DNA of 64,000 nucleotides, from assembly GCA_022749755.1 (NCBI GenBank), contig CM040441.1:15563475-15627474 (forward strand). The letters are read 5' to 3'. Position 1 is the first letter of the stretch. Each line of letters starts with the position of its first letter. This DNA is from Azadirachta indica (Eukaryota > Streptophyta > Magnoliopsida > Sapindales > Meliaceae). The position numbers and the translations under genes are program-made. Below are positions 36,801-50,600 of this stretch, in pieces. The notes under the pieces were generated by a model. That model worked only from the letters and a program-made list of their open reading frames with translations. It was not told the DNA's origin and did no database searches.

Positions 36801-38490
36801 TTTATTATGCAAAACATCTGCTGAAAATTGAGGGTGGATCAAATGTTAAAGGGTATAGCCTTTTGGCTAGAATATTATCAGCACAAAAACGGTTTGTTGA
36901 TGCGGAGATTGTAATTAATGCTGCTTTAGACCAGACTGGGAAGTGGGACCAAGGAGAACTGTTGCGAACTAAAGCTAAACTCCAGATTGCACAGGGCCAT
37001 GTAAAAAAAGCCATAGAAACTTACACACATCTTCTTGCTGTTCTCCAAGTTCGGACAAAAAGCTTAGGTTCTGGGAAGAACCTTCAGAAGGTATGGTAAT
37101 GGATTGGCAATTTGACACATATCTATGGTTTGATCTCTTGATTTTTATAATGGTGTTGGTACATCATTGGACAGCATGCATATTATGTTTAATAATGCAT
37201 CTAACTGACAGCTTTTATAAGGGAAACTTTTTCTTCTAACTTGTTTAGAACATCAATAATTTAGGATCTAAATGGAAATTGCTATTAGTTTTCAAAATAA
37301 TTTTTTTAATAATCTGAAATGTAGCATAGCACCTTACTATTTCTTTTTCTTATTGCTGTCTCTCTGGTATCAAAACAAAATTGTGCCATCAGCTTGCTGC
37401 TCCTTCGAGCAGTGTAAAAGGTGAGGCTGGACGGATGAAAATTAGCCATTGAAATGGAATTTCTTATCAAGCTACATATTTGATTTTATGTAGTACAGTA
37501 TCATAATAATTATTGATAGCTTGGTATAAAGAAGGGGGATTTTGCTTGTTTCCTTTTGCTCAATCACTGAGTTAATGTAAAACATGCTGCAAATGTTGAA
37601 TGTGAAAATAAACAGTGGCTGTTACTACTTCAATGAATGGGGGGAAGCTTACTAGTATATGTCTTTCATAATTTTTTTATATTCAGGAATATCTGATGGT
37701 GATATGGAAGTTTCTTACACAGGAGGATGAATTTTATCTTGAATGCTACACAATGTTAGCATTCTCAACATCCTGCTTAGAGAAAGAATTGTTAGATTAA
37801 TTACCGTCTTTGTTCTTTTTCCTCTTACAGAACAGGGCAAACCGCGATAGAAGTTTGGAAATGGAAACATGGCATGATCTAGCTAATTTGTATACAAGCT
37901 TGTCTCAGTGGCGGGATGCTGAAGTCTGCCTTTCAAAATCCAAAGCCATCAGTCCTTATTCTGCTTCTGGATGGCACTCGTCAGGTATAACTATGTTGCA
38001 ATTTTAGCCTTCTGCATTCCTGATTCTCCATATTTATATGGCAGCTTCCATTTCTAAGACAGTTCCTGAAAATTTATACTTCTGCTATTTCTTTCTCCCA
38101 TTTGAATTTGCTTATGCATAAACAGCAACTTAAGCAATGAATTAATCTATTCAAAACTTGTTAGGTTTGCTGTATGAAGCAAGAGGCCTTCACCAAGACG
38201 CGCTGGTATCATTCAGGAAAGCATTAGATGCTGATCCCACCCATGTCCCAAGCTTGATATCTTTTGCCTGTGTCCTCAGACAGATTGGTGGTGAATCAAT
38301 GGTGACTGTAAGAAGCTTTCTCACTGACGCACTTCGACTTGACCGTACAAACCCCTCTGCCTGGTACAACCTGGGGCTGCTCTACAAAGCTGATGCCACA
38401 TCATCCCTGCTAGAAGCTGTCGAATGCTTTGAGGCTGCTGCTCTTCTTGAAGAAACTGTACCGGTTGAACCCTTTAGATATCAACTCTGA
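33878..38490 (+). CDS. NPGR2-like TPR calmodulin-binding protein (frame broken by a 1-bp deletion)
   Basis: Five coding exons: 33878..34129, 35200..35452, 35875..37090, 37831..37984, 38165..38490. They total 2201 nt, one short of a multiple of three; with one more base they would give 733 residues, close to the length of NPGR2. The start MRIKDWISKKLGIQAK and the block CICSGEQLRVDEI, then EEARALLGRLEFQKGNIEAA, are typical of the NPG1/NPGR family. TPR repeats fill the rest and the end reads VPVEPFRYQL. Exon 3 is entered in the frame AAQSCKVILDTVERA, but about 35919-35921 the frame jumps by one and continues as PEGLPENNSIDCKLQE. As written, translation stops at the TAG at 35952-35954, after about 190 residues. 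The family binds calmodulin and acts in pollen or in plasma-membrane lipid signalling. The lesion may be an assembly error, because the remaining ~540 codons are open. Confidence 0.85.
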
Positions 38491-40216
38491 TTGCAACTTC
38501 CTTAGTGTAAAACCACTTGTGAATGTAAATTATTTATTGGATATGTCCAAGTTTCATAGGATTTGATTTAGAATGTAGTTTGCTGAATAGAGAAAATTGG
38601 AAAGGAAAATTTATTTTCTTTTCTATTTAGCTTCTGATCTATGTGGATTAACGGTAATTTGATTTAGATTGAACTCCTTTCGAGATTTTTTTTAAAAATT
38701 ACATTTTAATTAATTATAATCCTTCATTTCTTTGGGAAGATGGTAATTTTGGATGTGAAATACCCATTTCATCCTCCAAACTTCTTTTAATTATTTATCT
38801 TTAAATTAGATAGTAATTAATTAGTCAAACATTTTTTTTTTAATTGTCAAAATAGTGATGCTATTTATTTATACATATTTTTTTAAAGAATTGCTTATTT
38901 AATTTTGTTTTATGTATAATTAGAAAACTATATAGTTTTGAAAACTTTTTTTTTTACTTAAATTTGAATAATTTTATTTAAATATTTTAAAGATATTTAT
39001 TTTTAGCTTATGTTTGAAATATTTATAATTAATAAAATATAAATATATTAATCACATTCAGATTTTAATTATGTTAAATTTTAAAAAAAACACTACCTTA
39101 AAGATTTTTTTCTTAAAAAAAAAGAATTTTTGTCACCAGCTTGTATGTGTATATAATATATATAGCCTCTATAAAATAATCGAAAACATTTTAACTTTTT
39201 AAATATTTTTTCGTTTTATGTTTTCTTTAACTCAAGGTAAAAAGAAAAACAAAATAATCAAATTTAGCTCTTTAAATTTTCTTTATTTTCTCTTTTTTTC
39301 AATTCAAGGCAAAGTCAAAACATTTTTGAAAAGAAAAAGTTAGTATTTTCAAAGTATTTTTATAAGTCTTTTAAATGTATGTATTATTTAAATTTATTAA
39401 ATATGAGATTGTATAAATATAATTATAAATTATAAGTATTACGTACATTATGTTATTTCAATATAGAATCAATTCCGAGATTTAAAGAACGTAGAAGTTT
39501 TTGTTAATTTTGAATAATTTAATATGCTTTAATAAATTTTTTTATTTATACATATTATTGACATTAAATGATGATCTATTTTTTTTATTATTTATTGATT
39601 AATTTTTAAAATTAAAAAATTTAAATTATTATTTCTTCCAAATTTTAGATTCTGACACCACCCTTATTCCAATGCAAAGTTCCACGTAAATAAGGCAAAA
39701 TAATGAAATAAGACTACTTTGATTTATTAATATTTACTTTATGAAAATAAATCTTTAGATTAGATTCTTTAACTAGCCATCGGGTCATATATGAAATTAA
39801 TAAAAAATCAGTTTCCTATTTTCAGACAGAAAAAGATAACTTTCATTTTATGGGAAAAGCGTTAAAAAAGAAAATTAAAATTAATAAATTAATTCCTTAA
39901 ACCCTCAAAATAATAATTATAACAAAATCACCATTTTTTTTCTTTTCCCAATTTTTGATTAATTTACGCCTAATAAATCCTCTTTGCGAAATTGGTTGTT
40001 TTTTTATTTAATTAATTTAATTTTTTTGGGCTGTTGAACTTTATTAGTGCAATTTGTAGAATCTGATGTTAAGGTAAGCACCGAATTTTTTTTTTGGGTT
40101 TAAATCTTATTCATCATTTTTTTTTCGATTTATTTTGTTGTTAAGTTTTTAGTGAAGTCTTTGATCAATTTTTTTAATGGATTTTAATGAGTTTTTGCAC
40201 ATTGTTAGGATGAAAT
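38491..40216. other. AT-rich spacer
   Basis: The 3' UTR of the NPGR2-like gene is followed by AT-rich DNA. A fragment of the AT-rich TIR repeat (about 38895-39100) ends in CACTACCTTA. From about 40020 the 5' region of the eIF2B-like pseudogene begins. Confidence 0.5.
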
Positions 40217-43200
40217 ATGATAGGCACTCAAGCTCTTGTGAGTGACTTCGTCTCCAAGCTTAGAAGACGGTAAGTTCTAAATATGCTTTCATGTTTTTAG
40301 TGCTTTTCTTGGAAGCGCTTTTCACACAGTTGAAATCCCTTTAAAGTAGTCGACAGCGCTTCTTTTTTTTCCTTCTTAGAATGTCTAGGCAGACAAAATG
40401 TGTAAAAAAAATACAATTAAAACAAGTATTTAAATAGTAGATCACTTAAAAATGCTTTTTAGACATTATTTTATACGAGTATTTGACGTGCTTTTCAATT
40501 TATAAAAAAAAAAAAAAGTAAAAGGGCTTTTAGAACACATCGCATGCACTTGTTTGTGAGTGTGAATTTGTAATTTTCTTGGAAATTAATTTCTGCGTGT
40601 TACTTTTGAATCTTAATTACTTTTTAGTCAATGATATCCATTCATCTCTGTTTTTAATTCGCTGTGACAGGAAAACTGAGGGTTCACAGGCAACAACTAG
40701 GCTCACGGCCAAGTTACTACGCGTATTAATATCACAACACAAGCTGCTACCTGCAATTGGGGCAGCGGCTCTCACTGAATTAGTAAGAAGTGTTGGTGAG
40801 CAGCTGGTTGCTGCTAATCCCATTGGTATGGTTTAAGCTAAATTTGCTCTTTGTATGAGCTAATTCATGCAAGTATTTTGAATCTGAGTAGTTAACATAG
40901 CTGCTCAGGGAACTTGGGACTTACAGTAACTACTACAGTAGCTTGTTCTGCAAGGAACTTGAACACTCTGTTAAGAATTAGGATTTCAGGATAGTGGTAA
41001 GTTAATGGCTTCAAACTTAATGTTCCATTGGTTGGGAGTTGAAGGTTAAAGGCACCTAAGAATATACACTGGGATACTTTAGTTACTGAAAATACATAAC
41101 TACATAGGAGATACTTGATTGAATTTGGTTGAGACTAGAATCAAAACCTACGTTCTCCACATGGTGTATTTTTAAACAGTAATGGCTAGCAGATATTTCT
41201 CAGATTGTATTGATAAAGAGTTTGATTGAGTGAGATTTTCATATGATGTAGTACACATTTAATGAATGTTGAATGGGTGGAATTGATTGCAGAGCTTGCT
41301 ATTGGGAACATCGTAAGGAGTGTCTTGCATATCATTCGAGAGGAAGATTTTTCACTATTGATGGATTCTGTTGGATGGTTGAAATTGTCAGCTGAAGCTG
41401 CTGTTGAAGATATCAGTGAGGGGAAAAATAACCAAAACTCATTGGCTGCGTCTGTTGTTAGTTGATGTTTGCAGCCGCCTTTGTTGCGTGCTGTTCATGA
41501 CTGCTCACCTGGCTCGGCACCAGCCTGCCAGACTACTGCATCAGGGGATGTTTTTCAAGGAAAAAGCAAATGTATGGTTCATCTGGCAGGCCCGGATATT
41601 TTAGGCAACGAACTCATAAATAGTGAGCTGAGGTTAAAATTACTACTGGATGGATGCTCATAACACATACCAATAGTTCAATTGGATTGGCTTAACATCA
41701 ATGCAATCTTAATCAATTAGCACAACATTGTGAACTGTGCCGTTATTTCCATAATTATACACGGCCTTCTGATATGAAATTAAAACTTTATTACTAGCCT
41801 GAAATTTCTAAGCCGATTGTAGATTCTTAAATGCTCCTATGGCAAATTAAGGAAGCACGTTAATTCCTTGTTTGTTCTATAAATATAAATATGTTGCCCT
41901 TTGGCCATGTACTATTAATGTTGCTCTTCATTTCAGTAATTTTGACAAGTTATCTATGTCTTGCAGTGAGGTAGTATTAACTTAGGTCGTTTAAGTTTCG
42001 TGATGAAATTTTTGTGTGCTGCCAAGGAGAAAAAGAGATCCTTTCATGTTTTCATTGCCGAGGGTGCTCCGAGGTATGCTGATGATATTAACTTAAGCAA
42101 CCCCTTTCATACCTTGGCTAAAATTTTTTTTCCCTTTGCTTTTACCAATTCTTTGCCTCTTTGTCAAGCAGAAGGCTTGAGGGGCATGTTCTTGCACAGG
42201 ATTTGGCTAAAAAGGGTTTAAAAACCACAGTATCACTGATTCAGCAGTTTTTGCTATCATTTCTCGAGTGAACATGGTAATTACAAACGTTGGCTTGCTA
42301 TTCTGCTGATTTCATTTATATGAAGCATAAGATTAACTGCCTAAACTTGAACTTCATCTAAAGGTTATTGTTGGTATTCATGCTGTGATGGCCAATGGCG
42401 GTATCATAGCACCTGTGGTGATGAGCATGATTGCCCTTGCTGCAAAAAAGCACGCTGTTCCATTTGTTGTGGTTGCTGGTACACACGAGGTATGTTGGCA
42501 CAATAATAACTCCATTCAACCTTTGTGCTGGGAGTAAAGTTTCCTATCAGCATGTTTTCACTCCTAGACACGCATCTGTTCTAATCTGCAAAAAATGAAC
42601 CCTTCCTTGCAAAACACTTTGCTATCCTCTAGACAAAGCAATAGCACTCCTTCTAGAAAGCTACCACATGAATACCAGTGTGGTGTATTTTTTAGTTTGA
42701 ACAAGCTATGTTATGTTACATTGCTTTTAACCTCCTTGTTTTTCCTTTTTCTTAGCTGATGGTCAGTGATGAAAATTCATGTAATTTGTTCTCTTTTTTA
42801 TCCTAAAGATACATAAGCTTTCTTTGTTTTCTAAAATTTTGTGGATGCCAACAACTATGTTGACTTATTCCAAAAATGTTTTGTTTCCTTGTTCTCGGTT
42901 GCTGTATAACTGAATGCATAATGATTCTCGTTAATGTGCTATTGCTCTTGGCAGCTGTGCCCACTGTATCCACAGAATCCGGAAGTCTTACTGAATGAAA
43001 TGAGATTACCTTTTGAAGTGTTGGATTTTGAGGAATTCTCAGATGCTATGGATTATGGAATTGGTAGCAGTTGTCCTCTACTTCATGTTGTCAATCCTGC
43101 ATTTGATTATGTTCCTCCGGAGCTGGTCAGTCTGTTTGTTACTGACATGTAAGACTATCTTTTTTCTTTCCCCTTCATGTTACTGTTTTTTCTGTTGAAA

Positions 43201-43686
43201 ACTATAACCACCGAGTCACTGACTCTACACTAAAAACATAGAATAAACTGAGAAGCTGCCTTATAATCGATCGTACCTTCTGCATTTTCACGTTTTCTCG
43301 ATCAATGTCTTAAAATCTGATCATGATCTTAGTTACTTTCTGCAGTTCGATCTGGCTTTGAATGCAGTTCAGTAGTGGAAATACTATCATTTGCCTGTTG
43401 CATATTATTCTATATTTTTCCCAACTTAGAATTAACAGGTTTACCTCTCTGCGTGCTTTGAATTTGGTGACTTCATGGTATTTTAGCTTTTCAATGTAGT
43501 AACTAGCTTTTCTACATTTAATATCTTCACATATTATTGGCCCTGTGAGTGTTTGAATCGCGAGACGATGTTTTGATCTCCTCCCTATTTCCTGACAGAG
43601 GAAGATATAGCCCATCGTATATTAACCGACTAGCTGACTATTACTCTTCTGACAATCTGACTCTGCAACGAAAACCTGCTTCTTGA
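40217..43686 (+). pseudogene. Decayed eIF2B beta-subunit gene
   Basis: Recognisable exons: 40217..40269, 40671..40825, 41293..about 41570, 41967..42073, 42172..42276, 42364..42489, 42955..43148, about 43599..43686. The text matches eIF2B beta: SKLRRRKTEGSQATTRL, GEQLVAANPIELAIGN, LHIIREEDFSLL, AAKEKKRSFHVFIAEGAPR, HAVMANGG, HAVPFVVVAG, LCPLYPQNPEVLLNEM and VVNPAFDYVPPELVSL. Lesions: an in-frame TGA at 41463-41465 where the family has Arg (CGA to TGA would explain it); a one-base loss near 41981-41984; another near 42231-42232; and the exon expected between 41570 and 41967 was not found. Intact, the protein is part of the guanine-nucleotide exchange factor for eIF2. The splice sites still look normal, so decay is recent. 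A working gene must exist elsewhere in the genome. Confidence 0.82.
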
Positions 43687-45053
43687 AAGTAAGTTTGCTG
43701 ACTCAAACAATGATTAACTTGGATGAATTTTTTTGTTATATGAATTGACTGCACTGCATGATCATTTTTGGTGTCTGCTGGCATTTGAACGTGGCTGAGT
43801 GCCACAATATAATTATGGGCCAGACTTTCATACTGCAATATTTTCAGTTTCTTTTTCTTTGAGATTGTTACTTGGAATAGCCATTTAGCCGAGTTGATTT
43901 ACAACTTTGCAGAGATACAAGCCTTGAAATCTTTCTGCTGTCCTACTTTCCTCTTGATGTAAATGTTATGCATGAGTTCTGGGCCCTGAGCTACTTGCTA
44001 ATTAAATTTGTGTCAAGTTCTAGGACTTGACATGTGTTTAAACCAAGAAACTGCACTTAGAGAAAACTGAGTTTGTCTAAAATTGAATTTAAACATGCAG
44101 TCTGGAGGTAATCTGTGTCCTACCCATACCATGCATATCAATTCTCATAATAGTTTGATGCTGAGAGCCGTTATCATCTAATAACTTGTTCAAAGAACTC
44201 TGTTTATTGTTATTATGCAACTAACATGATCAATAAAGATGATCTATTGCCAACCCAGATTTCAAAAGTATGCAATCAAAATTGTCAATGTTAGGGCAAA
44301 CTGGTAGTGGGATGGGTGATCTCAAAGAGGTAATACTTGGGAGTATGCGACATTGACAACTTTTTTTGTGGTTAAACTAACAAGATCGAAGACCTTAGGT
44401 TACGTGGGATCCCAGTTTACAGAAAAACCGATTATTGCTTGGATGAAGCAAACTACAGGAAATTGAAGTTTTCCTTCTTCTGACCAAATACACCAAGATC
44501 GATTTAAGGTGGAATTAACTATGGCTCTAGTTCTGTTGTTATGCGTGGAAAACAGCTTCAACCGAAAGCAGTGTTCCTCAATTTTCGATCATGTACGCTT
44601 ATGAGGAAGAAATTATTTTATTTTCTACTACAAATACTGTAGGGTTTTACTTCAAAATTTTCACTTAAATGTGCAGTTGAATGGTGACCTAATAATGAAC
44701 TCCTTGTACACAGACAATCAACGATCTTATAGTTCTGAACTCTTTTAGTTACTTGTATCTTTTCTTGGTTAAATTTTGGTAGAAACAGATTATCAAATTT
44801 CTAATTCTATAAATTGAATCTACAACTTGCTTTAATAATATAATGCCTGATACAACCATGGATGCTAAGCTATGTTATGACATGCAAATATGAACCCATA
44901 ACACCTGTAGGCTTTAATGATTAATATTTCCCATTTAATTGGAAGAAGTGTGAACAGAATAAGCAAAAGGAGATACAGAGAGACAAGAAATTAAGACAAA
45001 AGTAAACGTACAAGCTTTACCAACAATTGAAGGTAAAAAAGTTAGACTGTATA
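43687..45053. other. Spacer between convergent genes
   Basis: Lies between the 3' ends of the eIF2B-like pseudogene (+) and RPL28 (-), so it should hold both 3' UTRs. No reading frame or repeat was recognised. Confidence 0.5.
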
Positions 45054-46617
45054 TCATTCCTTGCGAAGATCTATTCCAGCCTTCTTAGCAACAGCATCCA
45101 ATCCATTTTTCTCTATTGTCTTTAATGCCTTGGTTGATAAACGCAGCTTGACATAACGCTTGCCAGCCTCCCACCAAACCTTCTTATACTGTAGGTTCAC
45201 AAACTGCCGCTTTGTTGTCTTGTGGTTTGAGAACGAAACTTTGTTTGCCTTGTTTGCTTTCTTTCCAGTGAAGGGGCATACTCTACCTGAAAAGATGAAT
45301 TAAATTACAAAATGAAATAGTGTAGACAATCATGTTTTGGTTGATCAGATAAAGGCAAATAAAATGGCTTGTGGAAGTCTACTATTAAGTAAGCGAAGCT
45401 AGATAAGTCAAATGCAGTATCAGTACACAGATCTAAATGAACTTGTGGTTACCTTATAATAACATTATAAAAAAATATCATGAAACCTCCTATAATTCCA
45501 TTTTTCCCAAAAATGAAAACGAAATGTAACATTTAAAGAACAGAGAATGCAAACATCACAATGCCCAATAAACATACATCATACCCAGCATGTTAACAAT
45601 GATCTTATGAGGGCTACACTGGCTGCGCCTACTTGCAAGCTAAGCAATCAAGTGAACATAATTCGCTAATAATGTCCTCCACCCATATACAGGAGTAAAT
45701 GAAAAAAAATAGTAAAACACATTTATAGATATACTTTTACAACCCAAACACGGTCTCCCTTCACAAAAGATTAAAAAAAGCTTGTAAGCATAGATTTTCT
45801 TCATTACTGTTAACTAATTAACTAATTTCCATGACCACCATATCCACAAAAGTTGTTTTCGAGTATCAGTATAACCTTTAGCCTCTAATTTATCATATGT
45901 ACAGACCACTCTCAAATCTTTTTCTGCAAGTCCCTTGTACTATTCTCTTTGTCGATAACCCAAAAACCCTCAACAGATGCATAACGCAAAATTGGGGACT
46001 ATTTTCGAAAAATCTAGAACCTTTATGAATCAGCAAACTCTTGTGATGTAATATATCAGCTATCCGGTTCTATAGGCCCACTCCATTTTATTGACAAAAT
46101 GAAAATTTTATCTCTCTTAGTCTAATTTCTAACCAAATGCATACCAATGCAGTCTCATTGCAGTAAACCAAAGTACAAAAATTTTACCTCCATTGAAGCT
46201 ACTTCACTCTGATTAATTAAGATAAATTACATAACAGAAGGTTCTGAGTCAAGTTAATTAGACTAAAAAATCTATTTTTTTATTATTTCATTTATCTTTT
46301 ACGCATTTCGGGAAAATGCTGCATAGAGTTCAAATTTGAAAGGGAAAAATATTATTAATACAAAAAAAAAATAGTAGTAAAAGGAAAACAAGAACAAGAG
46401 AATTACGGGCAACAGGTTGAAGAGCAGGTGCGAAAGGAGTGGAAATGGGCTTGGCCACGTTGGGGAGGTTGTGGGAAATCTTCATGCCGCTTAATTGTGA
46501 AGTCACGAAGCCCAGTTCTGCAGAGACTCCATTGATCGTCGGATACAGACGTGGACGGCGGAAGGATAGATTGGAAGTGTTTCCCAACAACATTCCTGGC
46601 GTTGCCAACGTCGCCAT
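45054..46617 (-). CDS. RPL28: Plastid 50S ribosomal protein bL28c
   Basis: Two exons on the - strand: 46407..46617 (start ATG at 46615-46617) and 45054..45286 (stop at 45054-45056). They join through an Arg codon split by a GT-AG intron of 1120 bp, giving 147 residues. The first 70 residues, starting [10 protein letters not shown], are rich in Ser, Thr and Arg, as expected of a chloroplast transit peptide. The mature part is a clear bacterial-type L28: [20 protein letters not shown], then HKTTKQQF and [19 protein letters not shown]. It is a large-subunit protein of the plastid ribosome, made in the cytosol and imported. Three site II elements stand 195-225 bp upstream of the ATG. It neighbours the U2AF-like and MORF2 genes on the same strand, matching my recollection of the Arabidopsis order around At2g33450. 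Confidence 0.95.
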
Positions 46618-46811
46618 TGTTTTCCGATTCTTCTCAGTTCACTTTCTGTGTGTTAAGAAAAACAGAGCACTAGAGTTACCTGTTTCTTCTGTGGATAATG
46701 GTATCGGTATCCGTAAGTCTCTCTTTCGTTGAAGCCTCTTGTTTGTTTTTCTGGGAAATAAAACAGTAGTAGCAAAATTAACTACCGTTAAGGAATGTGA
46801 CGGTTCTCATT

Positions 46812-46840
46812 TGGGCCCAGAGGCCCATTAGTGATGGGCC
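46812..46840. promoter_or_regulatory. Cluster of three site II elements (TGGGCC) in the RPL28 promoter
   Basis: TGGGCC at 46812-46817, GGCCCA at 46822-46827 and TGGGCC at 46835-46840. Such motifs are bound by TCP factors and are common upstream of plant ribosomal-protein genes. The nearest start codon is that of RPL28, about 200 bp away. Confidence 0.6.
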
Positions 46841-47657
46841 AGAGCATCTTTGTGCTACCTAGATCGTAGATGAGGCCTTAAGGAGCTTTGCAATTTCCTT
46901 ACAATGATACTAATATCACAGCGACTGTCCCTGTTTGCAAATAATTTTAAGCTTAGCATCTGAAGTTTACTTTGTTTAAGTGAGGAAAGAAATAAGGTAA
47001 TACTCTAATGACAAATAACATATTGACTTTGTCTGCGACGACTAAGGTTTGTCGAGAGGAGGCTGGTGTACGTTGGACAGTGCACAGAGGAGTCAGACAG
47101 TAATGGTTAAATAGCTTGCATTGGAATGAATTTAGGCTTTTTTCTTTTTGTAAGAAAAATAAATAAATAAAACCCCTTAATCTAAAGTTTACAACAACAT
47201 TCAAATCCTACTTAAAGTTGCACAAAAACGAAAATGTACGATGTTCGATTGAAAAACAAACGAGCAGATGTATGTAATTGTGTAGTTAGACCAACATTCC
47301 ACAAACACAACAATATCTTTAATTATGAAATTAGCTTATCATACAAATACAAAATTTACGGATTATGCAGGGACCTAGATAATACTAAAACTAGCATAAC
47401 CTAATCCCGGTTTCAGTTTCGTGGAGCTACTTCACCCATTCCACACAAAAGAAACTCCAAAGCAAAAAGAGTCAGCTAGCTGAATCCCTGAAGCCAACCA
47501 TTCAAATCGAACATAAACCATTTGATATACTTATAAAAGTCATCCGAAAAGAGTCAAAATTAGGCAAAATTTTGATACGGGAATACGCAGGCAGATGAAC
47601 GTGAGGGTTATGTTATGCCAACCCATTTCATCTCCAGTTGCAGAAATCCAGGTAGGC
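46841..47657. other. Spacer: upstream of RPL28 and 3' UTR of the U2AF-like gene
   Basis: No reading frame of interest. The part next to 47658 is probably the 3' UTR of the - strand splicing-factor gene. Confidence 0.5.
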
Positions 47658-50600
47658 TCATGTTGGAAATCTTGCCCTGTAAACATCAAGAGGAACATAT
47701 TCCACTGTCACAACCCGGTCATCAAATAAACGCCCATGCAAACAATGTGCTGCTGTGCAGGAGGCTTCTGTTCTCCTGTACTCCACAAATACGCAGCCTG
47801 ATTCAAAAATCTGTGAAAGATTATGATCCTTTTCGTCATTGTTACCATCATCAACAGCATTGGATTGCATTTCCACCTCACAATCTTGGCCAGGAGAAGT
47901 TTCTTGTGGGTTTCTGTTGACTTCCTCAGGATTCAACTCTTCTGCTGACAATTTGTTTTCTGCATTCATTTCATTATTTTGAATGTCAATTGCAACTTTG
48001 TCATCATGACAGCATAAATCATCCTTCAAGGCATCCAACTGCTTGGGAATTTCTAGAGAAAATGTTTCCCATTTGCTTTCTCGGGGCAACTCTTCAACAT
48101 CCATGTTACTATCAATCTTACCTAGTTGACATGGCTCATCCCCCATTGCGTCTCCCGCAGGCTTACTATCACTAATGTTGTTAGCTTTGCCTATCTCCTC
48201 AGCTTCTTTGGCTTCAGGTGGAAACTCTGAACCATTGGCCCCTACTGACTGGTGATAAGTAAATTCTTCTAAACTCTCTCTTTTCTCATTCGTTCTGTCA
48301 CCCATTAACTGTTGCCTGTCACCAGCAGATGCAATAATTTCATTTGCTTCAGATGATTCTGTAGTAGAGGCATGATCGTCTCCATACTTGACAAAATTAA
48401 CAGATTTAACAGTGCCAAACCTGCAGAAAGGATTCATTAATTTAACTTCTATATGAAGCAATTGGTTTAAACAACCATGGAGGAAGGCTTCAAATGGATC
48501 ATTCTTTCACAGACCTTGCACACTCTAACCTTACATCGTCCAGTACTTCTTCCACCTCCAGATCAGACAAAGATGAAAGGCCTTCTGGATTAAACTAATC
48601 AACACAGAAAAGAACAAAAACACAAAAGCAATAATATAATGTTCATAAGCCCTTCCCAGGGGAAAAAAAAAAAAGGTTATTTGATTTGAGAAGAAACAGA
48701 CAGTAGTCAATATCAAAATAATCACATAGATGACATACCACATTTTTAAGCTTTAGGACTTGAGTTGGCTTCTTGAGAAGCGGAAGCGCATGCTCAGGGA
48801 TCCCATAAAATGGTGAATTTTTGCTATTTTCCTAGCATGGTGTTTTTCCTTTGGTTAGCACATACATAGCATGTAATAAAACAAGTAATATGAAAATGCT
48901 TCAGAACATTTCTACCCCAAAATTTACCCAGAAAATAAAAAAAATTTAATAAGGTACCAAAGTTGATCCATGTGGAACAGCTTGAACCGCTGTCAGTACT
49001 TGCCCTCCCACCTTCATGCCGTTCAGACCCGCACATGCTTTAAGTGTGAGTGATTGGTCTACATACTGAGTTGCACATCAAGTCATCAGAAGAGAGAGGG
49101 AATTGATTCACAAATATTAAAATAAGTTGAAAAATAATTAAAATATAGCATATACTAAAAAGAGAATACATTTTCACACTGTAGATTTCTAAATGACCAT
49201 TGCACAGAAGGGACATGCCCATCATCTTTTAAAATTCAGGCCAATCAACCAGATGCAAACCCAACTATAAAGAAATAACTCATGTTTCAACTTAACATTA
49301 GTCCATTTCTTCATCATAATTACTCATCACTGTTGAAAAGAATCAATGTGGCAAAATCAAATAACAACAGCCTCTGACAAGCATACATATCAAAATGTCC
49401 AGCATATTAGTCATGATTGTCTTTATTAAGACACTCAATTAAACATCTACATACGTATGATAGATTGAAATGTAGAGATAGAGATGGAAATATAGTATGA
49501 TTGGAAGAGTTTCAAGAATGTAATTAATGATTCTCATGACAAACATAATGCAGCTACCCAGATAACATTAACAGAATCAAGAACCACCCATGGACACAAC
49601 TTGAAAAAAGTTTTTCACTAAAATTAAACACATTGACTCACTTAGAGGTATCTAATATCATTGAAACAGGTAGTTGTCTCTTAACTAAACTAATAAAATT
49701 AAACACCTATAACTACTGTTATTTTTTTCCTAATGATACTAAATCTATGGTTAAAGAACTTTTGTTCTAGAAGTAGTATGTTCCTCAAATTATCTGATAA
49801 ATATGATAAAACAATCATAAAGATCCCACATTCACTAATCAACACGTTGTCTGATTGCTATTGAAAGGAATAAAATACAAAATCCAGAAAGGACAAAAGA
49901 TACCCGCCCAAATAAAAAAATAAAAAAAAAAAGAGCCATCCAATTGAGAAATATTTAAGAATGCAACCATTCTGATTTTACTACTCATTAGATATACTTG
50001 GAAACAAATTTAACATAGAAGCACAAAATGCTGTGTTACCTCCAGGAAAGCACATGGTTCCTCGAGATTTTCATTGACCTCGAAGTGGTATGCCTTCAAA
50101 TGTCCAAAGGCAGAAGCAATTTCCTTAACCTGTATAAGCAGCACAAGAGTTCTGATTACATTAAGATATTGATAAATTAAGAAATAATAAATTAAGCAAC
50201 AAGGAAACAAAGGAGGAAGGAGGCAGAACAGGACAGTGTTTAAAGAGAAATGAGGACAGTGAGAAAGGTGAAAACCTATCTAGATGTATTTTGAAAACAA
50301 TATTGCCTAGAAAGCATAGAAAATTCTGAAATCATATTACCATTTGAGATGATAAAGTCTTTGAAATTCCGCCAATGAAGATCTGCACTAACAATTCGTA
50401 AGTAAAAAAAAGAAAAAGATAAATAAAAGATTCCAAAATATAGGTCAGAGGAAGTATCTAGGCAACTGCATTGAATAATAAAGACACAAACAAGATAATA
50501 CATGTTTGCTACTTATTGTGATCAGAAGGAAGTTCAATGAATCAAATAGTATTCCAAAAATTATAACGAATTCACATGCTTTGATAGACTATAATATATC

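Noticed and set aside
37393..37421. Possible extra exon of the NPGR2-like gene (CAG before CTTGCTGC, then GTGAGG)
   Set aside because: It would be 28 nt and would break the phase between exons that otherwise join in frame (37090 to 37831).
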